NCBI GenBank assembly: GCA_964410625.1
Contig: CAYPHY010000041.1
Coordinates: 1-47,485, forward strand
Direction: 5' to 3'
Length of the DNA: 47,485 bases
Origin: CAYPHY01 sp964410625
GTDB taxonomy: Bacteria; Chloroflexota; Anaerolineae; Promineifilales; Promineifilaceae
Shown here: positions 15,106-24,217 of the stretch, in pieces
Layout of the letters: every line of letters starts with the position of its first letter
Position numbering within the stretch: the stretch's first letter is position 1
Made by a program: the position numbers and the translations under genes
Notes under the pieces: model-generated
What the model was told of the DNA's origin: nothing
Database searches by the model: none
What the model saw: only the letters and a program-made list of their open reading frames with translations

Positions 15106-15164
15106 ACGAAAAGTACGCCCCGAAGAAACCCGGTTTCTGGTGATGTATCAATGGCCGCCCTTTC

Positions 15165-15536
15165 TCAAAACGTTTCCCGATAACTCTCTCCGACCGTACG
15201 CTCCACCTCGGCCGCTAACTGATTAAAGCGTGTGATATAGCTCTCGGCCACGGCCGTCAGCCTGGCACCACCTCCGCCACGGCCGCCCGTCTGCGTCTCC
15301 ACCAATTGCACCCCCAGGCGGCTTTCCATCTCGTGAATCTTTTGCCATGCGGTGCGGTAATGGACGCCAACCCGTTCGGCCGCTGCGCTGATCGAACCCG
15401 TTTGTCCCACTGCCTGCAACAAGTCCACCCGCCAGATGGAGAGCGCGACACGGCCGCTAACTTCCAACCAAAGATTGAACTTCGGTTCTAGTTCTTCGTT
15501 CAGGGTAGCATTTGCTGGATTGTCCATAACGTGCAT
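15165..15536 (-). CDS. ModE-type winged-helix transcriptional regulator (single domain)
   Basis: A 123-residue DNA-binding protein matching the N-terminal winged helix of ModE/LysR-type regulators: WRVDLLQAVGQTGSISAAAE, HYRTAWQKIHEMESRLG, then the ModE-typical TGGRGGGGARLT wing. The C-terminal molybdate-binding (TOBE/MOP) domains of full ModE are absent, as in many LysR-like single-domain homologues. The start at 15536 has AAGGAG about 12 bases upstream; the longer frame from 15644 would overlap the protease gene. No molybdenum genes are nearby, so the effector is unknown. Confidence 0.85.
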   Translation of the reverse strand: MHVMDNPANATLNEELEPKFNLWLEVSGRVALSIWRVDLLQAVGQTGSISAAAERVGVHYRTAWQKIHEMESRLGVQLVETQTGGRGGGGARLTAVAESYITRFNQLAAEVERTVGESYRETF

Positions 15537-15580
15537 TATAGAAGATTTCTCCTTGAATGCCGAAACACATGACAACGGGG

Positions 15581-17710
15581 TCAGGGGACCAGGAAAATCC
15601 CGTCTACCTTGCGCTTGCCCAGACCGTGCTCGGCCGCATTCCAATAATCGCTAAAGTCACAACGGCTGTCTTCGCCGAGCGATTGCGGCCGACAACGGAT
15701 AACGGCCGTTACTGGCATCTTGTTCCCATTCAACTTCACCGGCCGGTCGAAGCTCAGGTATAGATCACCACTATCCCCATCAACCCACGCGCCCCACAAA
15801 TTGCGGGTAATTTCCTCATCCGAACCATCGAAGTAGAGCGACCAGCTTCCGGCCGTGTTCGTCCCCAATTGGGTGGGCGTGAAGCGCAACAGGTCTTGGT
15901 GGGTGGTGCGAAGCGTGCCAACGGAAGCCGTGCCGGTGGTGCTGATCAGCAGATTGCCACTGGCATCCAGTGTCAGCGCGTCCACGCTTTCAGCACGAGT
16001 GGTCAGCCCGACATCAGAGCCATCGAAATACAAATGGAAAGAGCCGGCCGTGTTTTCACCCAGCGATGTTGGGACAAAGCGCACAATGTCTTGTGGCGGC
16101 ACATTGCCCAGCCCAGGGAGGTTCTGCTTGCCGAGGAAGGTCAGCAGCAGATGGCCGTTGTTTTGACGGACAAAGCCAACCAGGTTGCGCTTGATGCCGA
16201 CGTCGGAACCATCGAAATAGAGCGACCACGCACCAGTTGCCTGATCATAAGCCAGAATATCCCCCGGCGCATAGCTGACGCCCTGCACGTTGCCTTTGCT
16301 GCTAACGCTCAAATAGACCGTGCCATCCCCGGCAGGCGGGGGTGGTGGCGGTGGCGGTGATTGACCGGTGGTGGGGACCAGGCACCATTCGTTGACCACG
16401 CCCGTATCTGACGATGTGCGGTCATAGGCCCGCAGCCGCCACTGGCCGGAGAGTGTTTCGTTGTCAAACGCGCTCAACGCCTCCTGCGGCCGAAACACCC
16501 CGTTGATCGTCGGCACACCAGTTGCACAGGCGTTTTCCACCGGCGACCCCGCTTCGTCATCCAGCGTGGCCTGGATGTCGTCGCGGCGGCAGCCAAAGGA
16601 GGAGGCAGGATACTGCGGCCGATCCACCAGCGTCACCCTTGTCCCTGTGTTGACATGCTCCAGCGTAAACACCAGATCACCGACAAATGAATGGGTCACA
16701 TCTAAGGTAATATCCAGGTCAGATAGCCTACCACTGGCGTTGATCGTCATCGTGGCGGCCGTTCCGTTGGCGTTGTTATCGGGGATAGCCAGATTCGGCG
16801 TTTGGCAGTACCCCTCGCCTGATGGGGGAGGGGAGTCGTCACCAATCTTTCCCTGCACCCAATCTGCAAAGCGCGAAACACGGGTATAGACCCCGGGATA
16901 GCCAGGCACAGCGCAGCCAATACCCCAGCTAACGATGCCCCCTTGCTCCCATTTGCCATTGCGAAAGACGACCAGCGGCCCGCCACTATCCCCATAGCAC
17001 GAATCCTTGCCCCCTTGCGCATATCCGGCACAGAGCATATTGGCTGTGATAATGTTGCCATACTGTTGGCGGCAGGCGTTATTGGTGATCACCGGCACTG
17101 TCACTTCTTGTAGCTCCGGGATATAGGTGGTGGGGCTGGTGTCAATCGCTCCCCAGCCGGTGACGGTGGCTGTCTCTCCGGCCAGATTACCGGCGGTAGC
17201 GGAGGCGAGCGCGACCGTCTGCACCAACAAGCCCCCGGCCGTTGGCCCCAGCGTGGCTGGCTTGGCCAGCTTCAGCAACGCCACATCACTATCCTGGGTA
17301 TTGGCGTTATAGGCGGGATGAATGATGATTTGCTGCACTGCCAGCCGCTGGAACCCCGCCTCTGGATTGGTTAGATTCTGGATACCGGCCACCACGTCTA
17401 CCTCGGCCGCTGGCAGTCCGTTGACGCAGTGGGCAGCGGTCAGCACCCAAGAAGTGTGGATCAGCGACCCGCCGCAGAATTGGCCGGAGTAGATGTTACG
17501 TCCCCGGCGCACCAACGCCACCTGCCAGGGCCACTCCCCTGGCTCCGCATCTTGGCCCCCAATGATGTGTGGTTCAATGGGAATGCTCTCTTTGTTTGGG
17601 TTCTCTGGGGTGGGTTCCTGGGCGCGGCCGTCCAGGGTTGTGGAAAGCAACACCATCAGCGCGACAAATAGCGCTGCCAATACCATATATCGTTCTGTTC
17701 CGTTCTTCAC
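15581..17710 (-). CDS. Secreted trypsin-like serine protease with P domain and FDGSD module
   Basis: A 709-residue exported S1-family protease. The signal peptide is about residues 8-30. The propeptide leads to activation site IIGG (49-52). Catalytic residues are His94 (TAAHC), Asp142 (SDVALLKL) and Ser242 (GDSGGP). A proprotein-convertase P (P/Homo B) domain follows at about 305-445, with WRLRAYDR near its end. After a polyproline linker comes a C-terminal module (about 460-709) of repeated LYFDGSDVG units. The same module ends the protein at 5207-7186. All features of an active extracellular trypsin are present. The gene is close to but not coupled with the ModE-type gene. Confidence 0.93.
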   Translation of the reverse strand: MKNGTERYMVLAALFVALMVLLSTTLDGRAQEPTPENPNKESIPIEPHIIGGQDAEPGEWPWQVALVRRGRNIYSGQFCGGSLIHTSWVLTAAHCVNGLPAAEVDVVAGIQNLTNPEAGFQRLAVQQIIIHPAYNANTQDSDVALLKLAKPATLGPTAGGLLVQTVALASATAGNLAGETATVTGWGAIDTSPTTYIPELQEVTVPVITNNACRQQYGNIITANMLCAGYAQGGKDSCYGDSGGPLVVFRNGKWEQGGIVSWGIGCAVPGYPGVYTRVSRFADWVQGKIGDDSPPPSGEGYCQTPNLAIPDNNANGTAATMTINASGRLSDLDITLDVTHSFVGDLVFTLEHVNTGTRVTLVDRPQYPASSFGCRRDDIQATLDDEAGSPVENACATGVPTINGVFRPQEALSAFDNETLSGQWRLRAYDRTSSDTGVVNEWCLVPTTGQSPPPPPPPPAGDGTVYLSVSSKGNVQGVSYAPGDILAYDQATGAWSLYFDGSDVGIKRNLVGFVRQNNGHLLLTFLGKQNLPGLGNVPPQDIVRFVPTSLGENTAGSFHLYFDGSDVGLTTRAESVDALTLDASGNLLISTTGTASVGTLRTTHQDLLRFTPTQLGTNTAGSWSLYFDGSDEEITRNLWGAWVDGDSGDLYLSFDRPVKLNGNKMPVTAVIRCRPQSLGEDSRCDFSDYWNAAEHGLGKRKVDGIFLVP

Positions 17711-17894
17711 ACGCTTGCTCCCTATAGTTGCATTATAAGCCTTTGCTGCTGGCCTGGCTGTAATCGCTGATACACCTGGTTATTAAGTAGTAATACCCAT
17801 AACCCATACCCCATAGTGTACACCCTCTTCTCACAGTTTGCAGTAAAAATGTGATAAAGTTGTGCTTCACACTATCACTTTACAAGGAAGAACG

Positions 17895-18533
17895 ATGCAC
17901 TTATATCTGATACGACACGGCCAGAGCTTTGTGAATCTGGAAGATTGGACTGGCGGAAACCAAGATACCGGGCTGACGCCGCTGGGCCAGCAACAGGCAG
18001 CGGCCTTGGCGGCCTGGCTGCCGGGCAAAGTGGACCATGTGGCAGCGATTTATTGTAGTACGATGCAGCGAGCGCGGGAAACGGCCGCGCCCCTGGCCGA
18101 AGCCTATGACACCACCATTCATTTCGACGACCGCCTGCGCGAACTGGGCAACAATCGCTTCGACCACACCCCCTGGCCCAGTGATGATTTGCCGGGTTAT
18201 GCGACGTATTGGGGCAGCGAACGGCCGTTTGCCAGCATGAGCGACCGCGAGGGTGGGGAGAGCCTGATGCACTTTCGCACGCGCATCGGTTCATTGGTCG
18301 AGGAGCTGGTGGAGCGCTATCGTGGCGAAAACGTCCTCGTCGTCTGTCATGGCGGGGTCATTGACCTGATCTTCGACCACATTTTCAACATCGGCCCCTG
18401 GCGGCGCTGCGAAGTATGGACGGCCAATACCGGCATTGTCCACTTCGAACACATCGAAATTCCCGGCCGCGAAGTATGGCGCTTGCACTATCAGAGCCGG
18501 GTGGAGCATTTGCGGGAGATTGTCAGTAAATAG
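17895..18533 (+). CDS. Histidine phosphatase (phosphoglycerate mutase-like)
   Basis: A 212-residue member of the histidine phosphatase superfamily. The RHG motif is at residues 7-9 (MHLYLIRHGQS), with LTPLGQQQA, YCSTMQRARETA and a late VVCHGGVIDLIF carrying the second catalytic His. The substrate is unknown; PhoE/CobC-like enzymes share this form. The start at 17895 follows AAGGAAG; the 11 residues upstream in the longer frame are not family-like. Confidence 0.9.
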   Translation: MHLYLIRHGQSFVNLEDWTGGNQDTGLTPLGQQQAAALAAWLPGKVDHVAAIYCSTMQRARETAAPLAEAYDTTIHFDDRLRELGNNRFDHTPWPSDDLPGYATYWGSERPFASMSDREGGESLMHFRTRIGSLVEELVERYRGENVLVVCHGGVIDLIFDHIFNIGPWRRCEVWTANTGIVHFEHIEIPGREVWRLHYQSRVEHLREIVSK

Positions 18534-18842
18534 TAGATGGTTATTGGTATAGTGGTATATTGGTGTAATAACGACACATATACACCAATAAACAAATAAA
18601 CAAATACACCAATATACCAGTCTCCCAATTTCCCAATCTCCCAATCTCCCCCCCCGCTGTACCAATGAACAGGTTGACGCGCTGCACTTACTTCCTAAAA
18701 TTCAATATGTTTGCATGGCAAACAGTCTCTTAGAAACCAGGTTTCTACCGGTAAACGATTCTGTCTAGTAAAAGCTAAGAAACCCGGTTTCTGTTCTCAA
18801 GGAACTTACTTAAATCGCTAATCAAGGTTTTAACCATCAACT
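18534..18842. repeat. 309-bp gap with three repeat families
   Basis: It contains an ATATTGGTGTA/TACACCAATA hairpin (18538-18622), a CCCAATCTCCCAATCTCCC run (18625-18655), and two copies of the palindrome AGAAACC(A/C)GGTTTCT (18732-18746 and 18778-18792). No gene is seen. Confidence 0.8.
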
Positions 18843-20312
18843 ATGTCCGTTCAGCAAAAAGCACAACCATTCACAACCCTTGCCGCGCCAGAAATAGACT
18901 ATAGCCGCAAATGGCTGGTCATGTCGGCCGTGGCAATGGGCATCTTCCTGGCGACCATTGACAGCAGCATTGTCAATGTCGCCATGCCAACCTTGCAATC
19001 AGCCCTCAACGCCACCTTTGCCGCCGTGCAATGGGTGGTGCTTTCCTATCTATTGGCGATGACCATCCTGTTGCTGATCGTCGGCCGTCTGGCCGATATG
19101 CGCGGCAAAAAACCCCTCTTCGCCCTCGGTTACGCCGTCTTTACCATCGGCTCCGTCCTCTGTGGCTTATCGCCAACCATCTATTGGCTGATCGCTGCTC
19201 GCGTGGTACAGGGGATTGGCGGCGCACTCTTCCTGGCGTTGGGCATGGCGATTGTCACCGAAGCCTTTCCCCCTCAGGAACGCGGCCGCGCCCTGGGCAT
19301 CACCGGCTCCATCGTGTCGCTCGGCGTTGTCCTTGGTCCGACATTGGGTGGCTTCCTGTTGGAAAGCTTCTCCTGGCACTGGATCTTCTTCGTTAACTTG
19401 CCCGTTGGTATCGTCGGCTGGCTGATGGTGCAGCGTTTTCTGCCAGACAGCAAACCAGGCGGGGCGCAACGCTTCGACTTTGGTGGCGCGGCTACCCTCT
19501 CGATCAGTTTGCTCCTCTTGCTATTGGGGCTGACCATCGGGCAAAACGAAGGCTTCACCGCTCCCTCCGTCTTGCTGCTAATTGGTGCCTCCATTGTGCT
19601 GCTAGCCATTTTCCTGCGGATTGAAGTACGCCATCCGCAACCCGTCGTGGACTTGCAACTGTTCCGCAGCCGCCTGTTCAGCGTCAATTTGGTGACGGGA
19701 CTGGCAACCTTCATCACCATTGCCGGGACCTTTATCTTGATGCCTTTCTATCTGGAGAACGTCCTGGGGTATGATGTGCGCCAGGTCGGGCTGATGCTGG
19801 CCGTCTTTCCCATTGCCCTCGGTATCTCCGCGCCCATCTCCGGCTCGCTGTCCGACCGCTATGGCACGCGGCCGATCTCCGTCCTCGGCCTCATCTCCCT
19901 GGTGATTGGTTACGCTGTGATGAGCACGCTGACCGAATCAACAACGGCCGTTGGCTATATGCTCCGCGCCATCCCCCTCGGCGTGGGCATGGGCTTGTTC
20001 CAATCCCCCAACAACAGCGCGATCATGGGCGCGGCCCCGCGCGAACGGTATGGCGTCGCGTCCGGTCTGCTGGCCGTCACCCGCACCCTGGGGCAGACCG
20101 TGGGCATTGCCATCTTAGGGGCATTTTGGGCAGCACGCGTCTTTGCCTTTGAAGGGGCGATTTTGGACGCAGGGGCAACGGCCGCTTCCCCCGCTGCCCA
20201 AGTCGCCGGTCTGCAAAACACCTTCCTCATCAACTCCGCCCTGATTGCCATTGCCCTTCTCATTGCCCTCTGGGCCTGGAGGGGGGAGAGAAGGATGAAG
20301 GATGAGGGATGA
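18843..20312 (+). CDS. MFS transporter, DHA2 family (EmrB/QacA type), 14 transmembrane segments
   Basis: A 489-residue drug:proton antiporter-like exporter of the inner membrane. Residues 28-50 form the first segment (LVMSAVAMGIFLATIDSSIVNVA, the DHA2 start). Motif A is GRLADMRGKKPLF and motif C is GPTLGGFLLE. Hydrophobic segments continue to about residue 480, consistent with 14 helices, and the protein ends in a basic tail. The substrate cannot be predicted. It is followed by a GGATGAAGGATGA repeat, whose first units are translated as the C-terminal ERRMKDEG. Confidence 0.93.
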   Translation: MSVQQKAQPFTTLAAPEIDYSRKWLVMSAVAMGIFLATIDSSIVNVAMPTLQSALNATFAAVQWVVLSYLLAMTILLLIVGRLADMRGKKPLFALGYAVFTIGSVLCGLSPTIYWLIAARVVQGIGGALFLALGMAIVTEAFPPQERGRALGITGSIVSLGVVLGPTLGGFLLESFSWHWIFFVNLPVGIVGWLMVQRFLPDSKPGGAQRFDFGGAATLSISLLLLLLGLTIGQNEGFTAPSVLLLIGASIVLLAIFLRIEVRHPQPVVDLQLFRSRLFSVNLVTGLATFITIAGTFILMPFYLENVLGYDVRQVGLMLAVFPIALGISAPISGSLSDRYGTRPISVLGLISLVIGYAVMSTLTESTTAVGYMLRAIPLGVGMGLFQSPNNSAIMGAAPRERYGVASGLLAVTRTLGQTVGIAILGAFWAARVFAFEGAILDAGATAASPAAQVAGLQNTFLINSALIAIALLIALWAWRGERRMKDEG

Positions 20313-20417
20313 AGGATGAATTAATGGTCAATTGTTAATGGTTAATGGTCAATTGTCAATGATAGGTTGAGGCAACAACTTTCAGCCCTCATCCTTCATC
20401 CTTCATCCTTAAGAAGC
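20313..20417. repeat. GGATGAAGGATGA and GTCAATTGTTAATGG repeats
   Basis: GAAGGATGAGGGATGAAGGATGA (20292-20318) and CATCCTTCATCCTTCATCC (20391-20410) face each other around GGTCAATTGTTAATGGTTAATGG (20326-20348) and TCAATTGTCAATGATA. A nested hairpin separates the MFS and MscS genes. Confidence 0.8.
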
Positions 20418-21239
20418 ATGGATTTCACGACCGAGGCCATCCGTCCACTGTTAATCACCTACGGCCTGCGCGTGCTGGGGGCGTTGGCGATCTTGTTGGT
20501 TGGCTGGTTGATCGTCGGCTGGCTGGTGCGCAGCGTGCGCCGCTTGTTGCTGGGTAAAGGGGCCGACTCAACACTGATCAACTTCCTCGGCAACATCATC
20601 TACTATTTGTTGCTGGTGGTGGTTTTGATCGCCGCGCTAAGCCACCTGGGCATCCCGACCACATCGGCGATCGCCGTCCTGGGTGGGGTCGCCCTGGCGT
20701 TGGGGCTGGCGTTGCAAGATTCGTTGGGTAATCTCGCCGCCGGGGTGCTGCTGATCTGGCTCAGGCTCTATAAGGTGGGGGACTATGTGGAGATCAACGA
20801 AGTGGGCGGCTATGTCACCGAGGTCGGCCTCTTCCACACCGGCTTGCTGACGTTGGACAACAAGGATGTATTCATCCCCAATGGGGATGTGATGGACGGC
20901 AACATCATCAACTTCTCCAAGCGGCCGTTGGTGCGGCTGGAGTTGGAGTATGAGATCAGCTATGAGGATGATCTGGCGACGGCCAGGCGGGTGTTAGTGG
21001 AGATCATGGCGGCCGAGGAGCGCGTGGCGCAGGAGCCACCTGGGGTTGTGGCCGTAAAACGGCTGGGCGAAAGCGGCGTGTTGCTGGTGGCGCGGCCGTA
21101 TGTGCAAGTGCCAAACATCACCCCCGTCACCTTTGCCATCAATGAACGGGTCAAGCTGGGCTTTGAAGCGGCCGGAATCTCCTTCCCCTTTCCCCAACAC
21201 GAAGTGCGCCTGCTGGGGCCAGGGGGGAATGATAACTAG
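20418..21239 (+). CDS. MscS-family mechanosensitive channel
   Basis: A 273-residue small-conductance mechanosensitive channel homologue. Transmembrane segments are at about 15-40, 55-80 and 85-115. The pore helix region is the MscS-like GGVALALGLALQDSLGNLAAG, followed by KVGDYVEINEVGGYVTEVG and IPNGDVMDGNIINFS of the beta domain, and a C-terminal alpha/beta domain ending FPFPQHEVRLL. It releases solutes on hypo-osmotic shock. The start at 20418 is used because the longer frame (from 20367) translates a repeat. Confidence 0.92.
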   Translation: MDFTTEAIRPLLITYGLRVLGALAILLVGWLIVGWLVRSVRRLLLGKGADSTLINFLGNIIYYLLLVVVLIAALSHLGIPTTSAIAVLGGVALALGLALQDSLGNLAAGVLLIWLRLYKVGDYVEINEVGGYVTEVGLFHTGLLTLDNKDVFIPNGDVMDGNIINFSKRPLVRLELEYEISYEDDLATARRVLVEIMAAEERVAQEPPGVVAVKRLGESGVLLVARPYVQVPNITPVTFAINERVKLGFEAAGISFPFPQHEVRLLGPGGNDN

Positions 21240-21243
21240 CCAC

Positions 21244-21297
21244 AGAAACCGGGTTTCTTCAAGCAACGATCAACGAAGTTGCCGAAACCCGGTTTCT
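21244..21297. repeat. Two GAAACCCGGTTTC palindromes
   Basis: AGAAACCGGGTTTCT (21244-21258) and GAAACCCGGTTTC (21284-21296) lie between the convergent MscS and beta-helix genes. Another copy is at 15124-15138. They may serve as terminators, but no T-run is obvious. Confidence 0.75.
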
Positions 21298-21319
21298 AAT
21301 CTTACTGGGTCTCTCTTTT

Positions 21320-23341
21320 CTAGCTCTCTTCAGCGTCGAGCCACTCCAAAGTCGTTACTTCCGGCTGTAGGTGCACCGCCTTGACTTCCTCGATGGAGTC
21401 ATAGTGGGCGGTGAAGGATAGGGCGTCGGCCGATTCCGCCGCCAATGGATCGGCCGCTAACGGGTCGGCCGCCGAAGATTCGGCCCAATGTAGCACACAA
21501 CTGCGGTCGGGGAATTGCACGCCCACCGCCAACTGGCTATCCGACTCCACATCATACAGCGCAAAGCGGCGGAACACATGCTCCAACGTTTCTTCCCCGT
21601 TTTCGGCCGCCGCGCCAAGCAACCCGTTCAAACCAACATCCACAACACCCACATCAACACCAACATCCTTGCCGCGCTGACGCTGGCGCACGGTGATGAA
21701 GTCCTTCTTGACGATGGTGTTGGTGCGGCCGTCGCCGTCGGTCACAGTCAGGCGGACGGTGTATTTCCCCGGCGATTTATAGGTATAGACCGGGCTTGGC
21801 TTCGAGGAGCGACTGCGCTGGACGCCAAATTGCCAGGCCCACTTGACGATGTTGCCCTGGCTGCGATCGATAAATTGCACCTTGTGTGGGGCGCGGCCGT
21901 TGCGCTGGTGGCGGCCGACGCCAAAAGCAGCCCTTAACCTGCTCTCTGGCCCCGGTGGCTCTGGCGGTTCCGGCCCATCCTCCACCTTGCCATTAAACTC
22001 ATGTGCGCCAATGTCCGGCTGCCCATCCCGTTTGGCACGGAAGAAATCTTCAGCCAAATTGGTCTTTAGCGCCGCGCCAATCGCCAGCGACGAACGCGAG
22101 GTCAGCCGGAAGTTTGTGGGGGCGGGGGGTGTCACCTTTGGGCTTTGCAAATGGGGATCACCCACCTTGTCGCCGGGGCCTTTGGCGGCCGCTGGTGGCT
22201 CGCGTGACCAGAGATTGTTGCGGCACAACACTTCCTTGCCACCACCCACCTGGGCGATCACCCCTTCATCCTGGACGATGAGATTGTTTTCAAAAATGCT
22301 GTTGGCATGACCATTGCTTGGCGGGATGCGAACATTGATCGCCGGGCCTTTCGTCCGTCGTGCATTCACAAAGGTGTTGTTATAAATGCGCGTATTGCGC
22401 AACCCACCATAAGAGTTCTTGCTCTCTCTGGCGGCGAAGTTTTGGCTCATCCCCACCACAATGTTGTTATAGATCAGATTGCCTTCACTGTGCCGCAACT
22501 GCAACTTTTCATTGCGCCCCATCTCATCCGCCAGCAGGATGCCAATTGGCGCGTCGCCGCTGCTGCGTTGCAGAAATTCCGGCTCATGCAGGTGGTAGAT
22601 GAAGTTGTTGCGGATGATGTTGTTTTGGGCGTGGTTGAGGACGATGTGCATGTGCAGGTTGGTGTGGATGGTGTTGTTTTCAACGATGCAGTTCTGGCTC
22701 TCCACGGCAATACCGATCCCCTCGCCGTGATTGTGCGAGATTTCACACCCACGCACCACGCCGCCATGCACCCCTTTGAAGAGTAAATTCACCTGCACCT
22801 TGGCCGGGCCGCCGCCGGTGTTCTTTGGATCATACCGCTTCTGGTTGCAATGGGTCATGACGACATTCTCGATCAATGGGGCACGCACCTTTTCGGCGTG
22901 GATGCCCCCGCCATAGGCGAAGTGCAGGATGCAGTTGCGCAGTTTGGCATTGTCGGCCGTAATCCCCACCGGCTGCCCGGCTACATTACGGATTTCAAAC
23001 CCATCTACGGTCACATTGGCGGCGCCGATTGTGAGCATCTTGCCATATTCGCTCCCCGGCAGAAAGCTCTTTTGCGCGTTTGGCGGGGGCATGATGCCAT
23101 CGGAGCGACGGGCAAACTGGCTATAGCCACCGTCGAGAACTGGTCTGCGGTTGGAGTCCTCCGCTTTCCAGGTCGTATTAGCACATTTGATATTGACCAC
23201 TTCATGGTACGAGCCGGAACGTACCAGCACGATGTCTCCCGCTTTGACCTGCCGGGTGGCATGGGCAAAGGTTTTCCAGGGCTTCTCCTTACTACCGGCG
23301 TTACTGTCACTACCGTTCGGGGCGATGTAATAAGTTGACAT
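21320..23341 (-). CDS. Right-handed beta-helix protein with PKD domain
   Basis: A 673-residue protein. Residues 1-400 form a parallel beta-helix of the pectate-lyase/DUF1565 type: YYIAPNGSDSNAGSKEKPWKTFAHA at the start, and repeats such as NNTIHTNLHMHIVLN and NIIRNNFIYHLHEPE. Then comes a polyproline linker (PEPPEPPGPE), a PKD-like domain (PVYTYKSPGKYTVRLTVTDGDG), and a C-terminal part with VGVQFPDRSCVLHW and YDSIEEVKAVHL. That end resembles a small actinobacterial domain. No signal peptide is visible, so export may use another route. A short ADPLAADPLAAES duplication near residue 635 carries CGGCCG words. AAGGAG lies 5 bases before the ATG. Confidence 0.85.
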   Translation of the reverse strand: MSTYYIAPNGSDSNAGSKEKPWKTFAHATRQVKAGDIVLVRSGSYHEVVNIKCANTTWKAEDSNRRPVLDGGYSQFARRSDGIMPPPNAQKSFLPGSEYGKMLTIGAANVTVDGFEIRNVAGQPVGITADNAKLRNCILHFAYGGGIHAEKVRAPLIENVVMTHCNQKRYDPKNTGGGPAKVQVNLLFKGVHGGVVRGCEISHNHGEGIGIAVESQNCIVENNTIHTNLHMHIVLNHAQNNIIRNNFIYHLHEPEFLQRSSGDAPIGILLADEMGRNEKLQLRHSEGNLIYNNIVVGMSQNFAARESKNSYGGLRNTRIYNNTFVNARRTKGPAINVRIPPSNGHANSIFENNLIVQDEGVIAQVGGGKEVLCRNNLWSREPPAAAKGPGDKVGDPHLQSPKVTPPAPTNFRLTSRSSLAIGAALKTNLAEDFFRAKRDGQPDIGAHEFNGKVEDGPEPPEPPGPESRLRAAFGVGRHQRNGRAPHKVQFIDRSQGNIVKWAWQFGVQRSRSSKPSPVYTYKSPGKYTVRLTVTDGDGRTNTIVKKDFITVRQRQRGKDVGVDVGVVDVGLNGLLGAAAENGEETLEHVFRRFALYDVESDSQLAVGVQFPDRSCVLHWAESSAADPLAADPLAAESADALSFTAHYDSIEEVKAVHLQPEVTTLEWLDAEES

Positions 23342-23741
23342 GCAAACTCCTTATGTCAAGTTTTCGGGCCTCAAAGTGATCCTGGAGTGACTCCACCTCC
23401 CAGGCCGCTTGGATGACCAGACACGAATTTTCGATGCAACGAATGAATAGCTCCGCATTATATAGAACAGTGGTCTCACATGCAATGGGTCTTTTGTGAA
23501 AACCGCTGCGGTCTGTACCTCAGGTTACGCCTCGTAATCGCATCAAGATCGCAAAGGCTTTTTGGCTCCTATTTGGCTCCTATTTAGACGGCCGAAACCC
23601 ACCATCCGCACCATCCGCATCCGGCGCATGTTATAATGCTTTGCCGAAAATAGGACACCTCAAAGATGACCTATATCCTATGGGGGATGAGTGATAGATT
23701 AAGAGGAAGAATATGTGCGAAGGGATAGACTTGCACTTATG
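23342..23741. other. 400-bp region, mostly featureless
   Basis: A perfect small palindrome TGGAGT-G-ACTCCA is at 23383-23395, upstream of the beta-helix gene. GGCTCCTATTT occurs twice in tandem (23565-23588), followed by a CCACCATCCGCACCATCCGCATCC run. No supported gene is seen until the shifted end of the PIN gene at 23742. Confidence 0.55.
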
Positions 23742-24217
23742 CTACGGTTTCAATTCGCGAAGAGATTGCACGGGAGAACGATAACCGTAATCGATCATGG
23801 TTAAAAGCAATTGGTCTGCTTCGGCCGATGTTAGATATTGGCCTTCGACCAATTCTAGCAGCCCCCCAGCGTCCCAGACACTAAGATATTCCCTTGTTTC
23901 GCCTGCCGCCGAGCTAAGCGATCATCAGAAACAAACCCACAACGTCGTGAAAGGGCAACTGCCAAACATTCTGCCTCGCCACGATGGACTCGAGATTCAT
24001 ACTGAGTGGCCAATAAACTTTCAGCTTCAGTTAATTCGATCACCCTTAACCAATGCCAATTAACTCGTGGTATCCTCCCTAATATTTCCCCCTGGCGTAA
24101 TTCTATTTGTATGGCTGGTGGAATAACGGCCGTTTCGCCAAACAACTGTTGTAATAACTCCGGGCGTTGGACATTGGCAAAGTTGCTAAGAACAGTTGTG
24201 TCTAGCAAAGCCGTCAT
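23742..24217 (-). pseudogene. PIN-domain toxin (DUF3368-like), frameshifted at a G6 run
   Basis: The first 120 residues form a PIN-domain ribonuclease: LLDTTVLSNFANV with the first acidic residue, GEAECLAVAL, and FVSDDRLARR. The frame stops at 23855 just after SGTLGGC. Inserting one G in the run of six (23862-23867, minus-strand GGGGGG) restores SGTLGGLLELVEGQYL and a typical tail to a stop at 23742, about 159 residues in all. So the gene carries a single-base homopolymer shift: inactivation, phase variation or a sequencing error. Its start overlaps the antitoxin stop by ATGA, as in a type II toxin-antitoxin operon. Confidence 0.85.
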
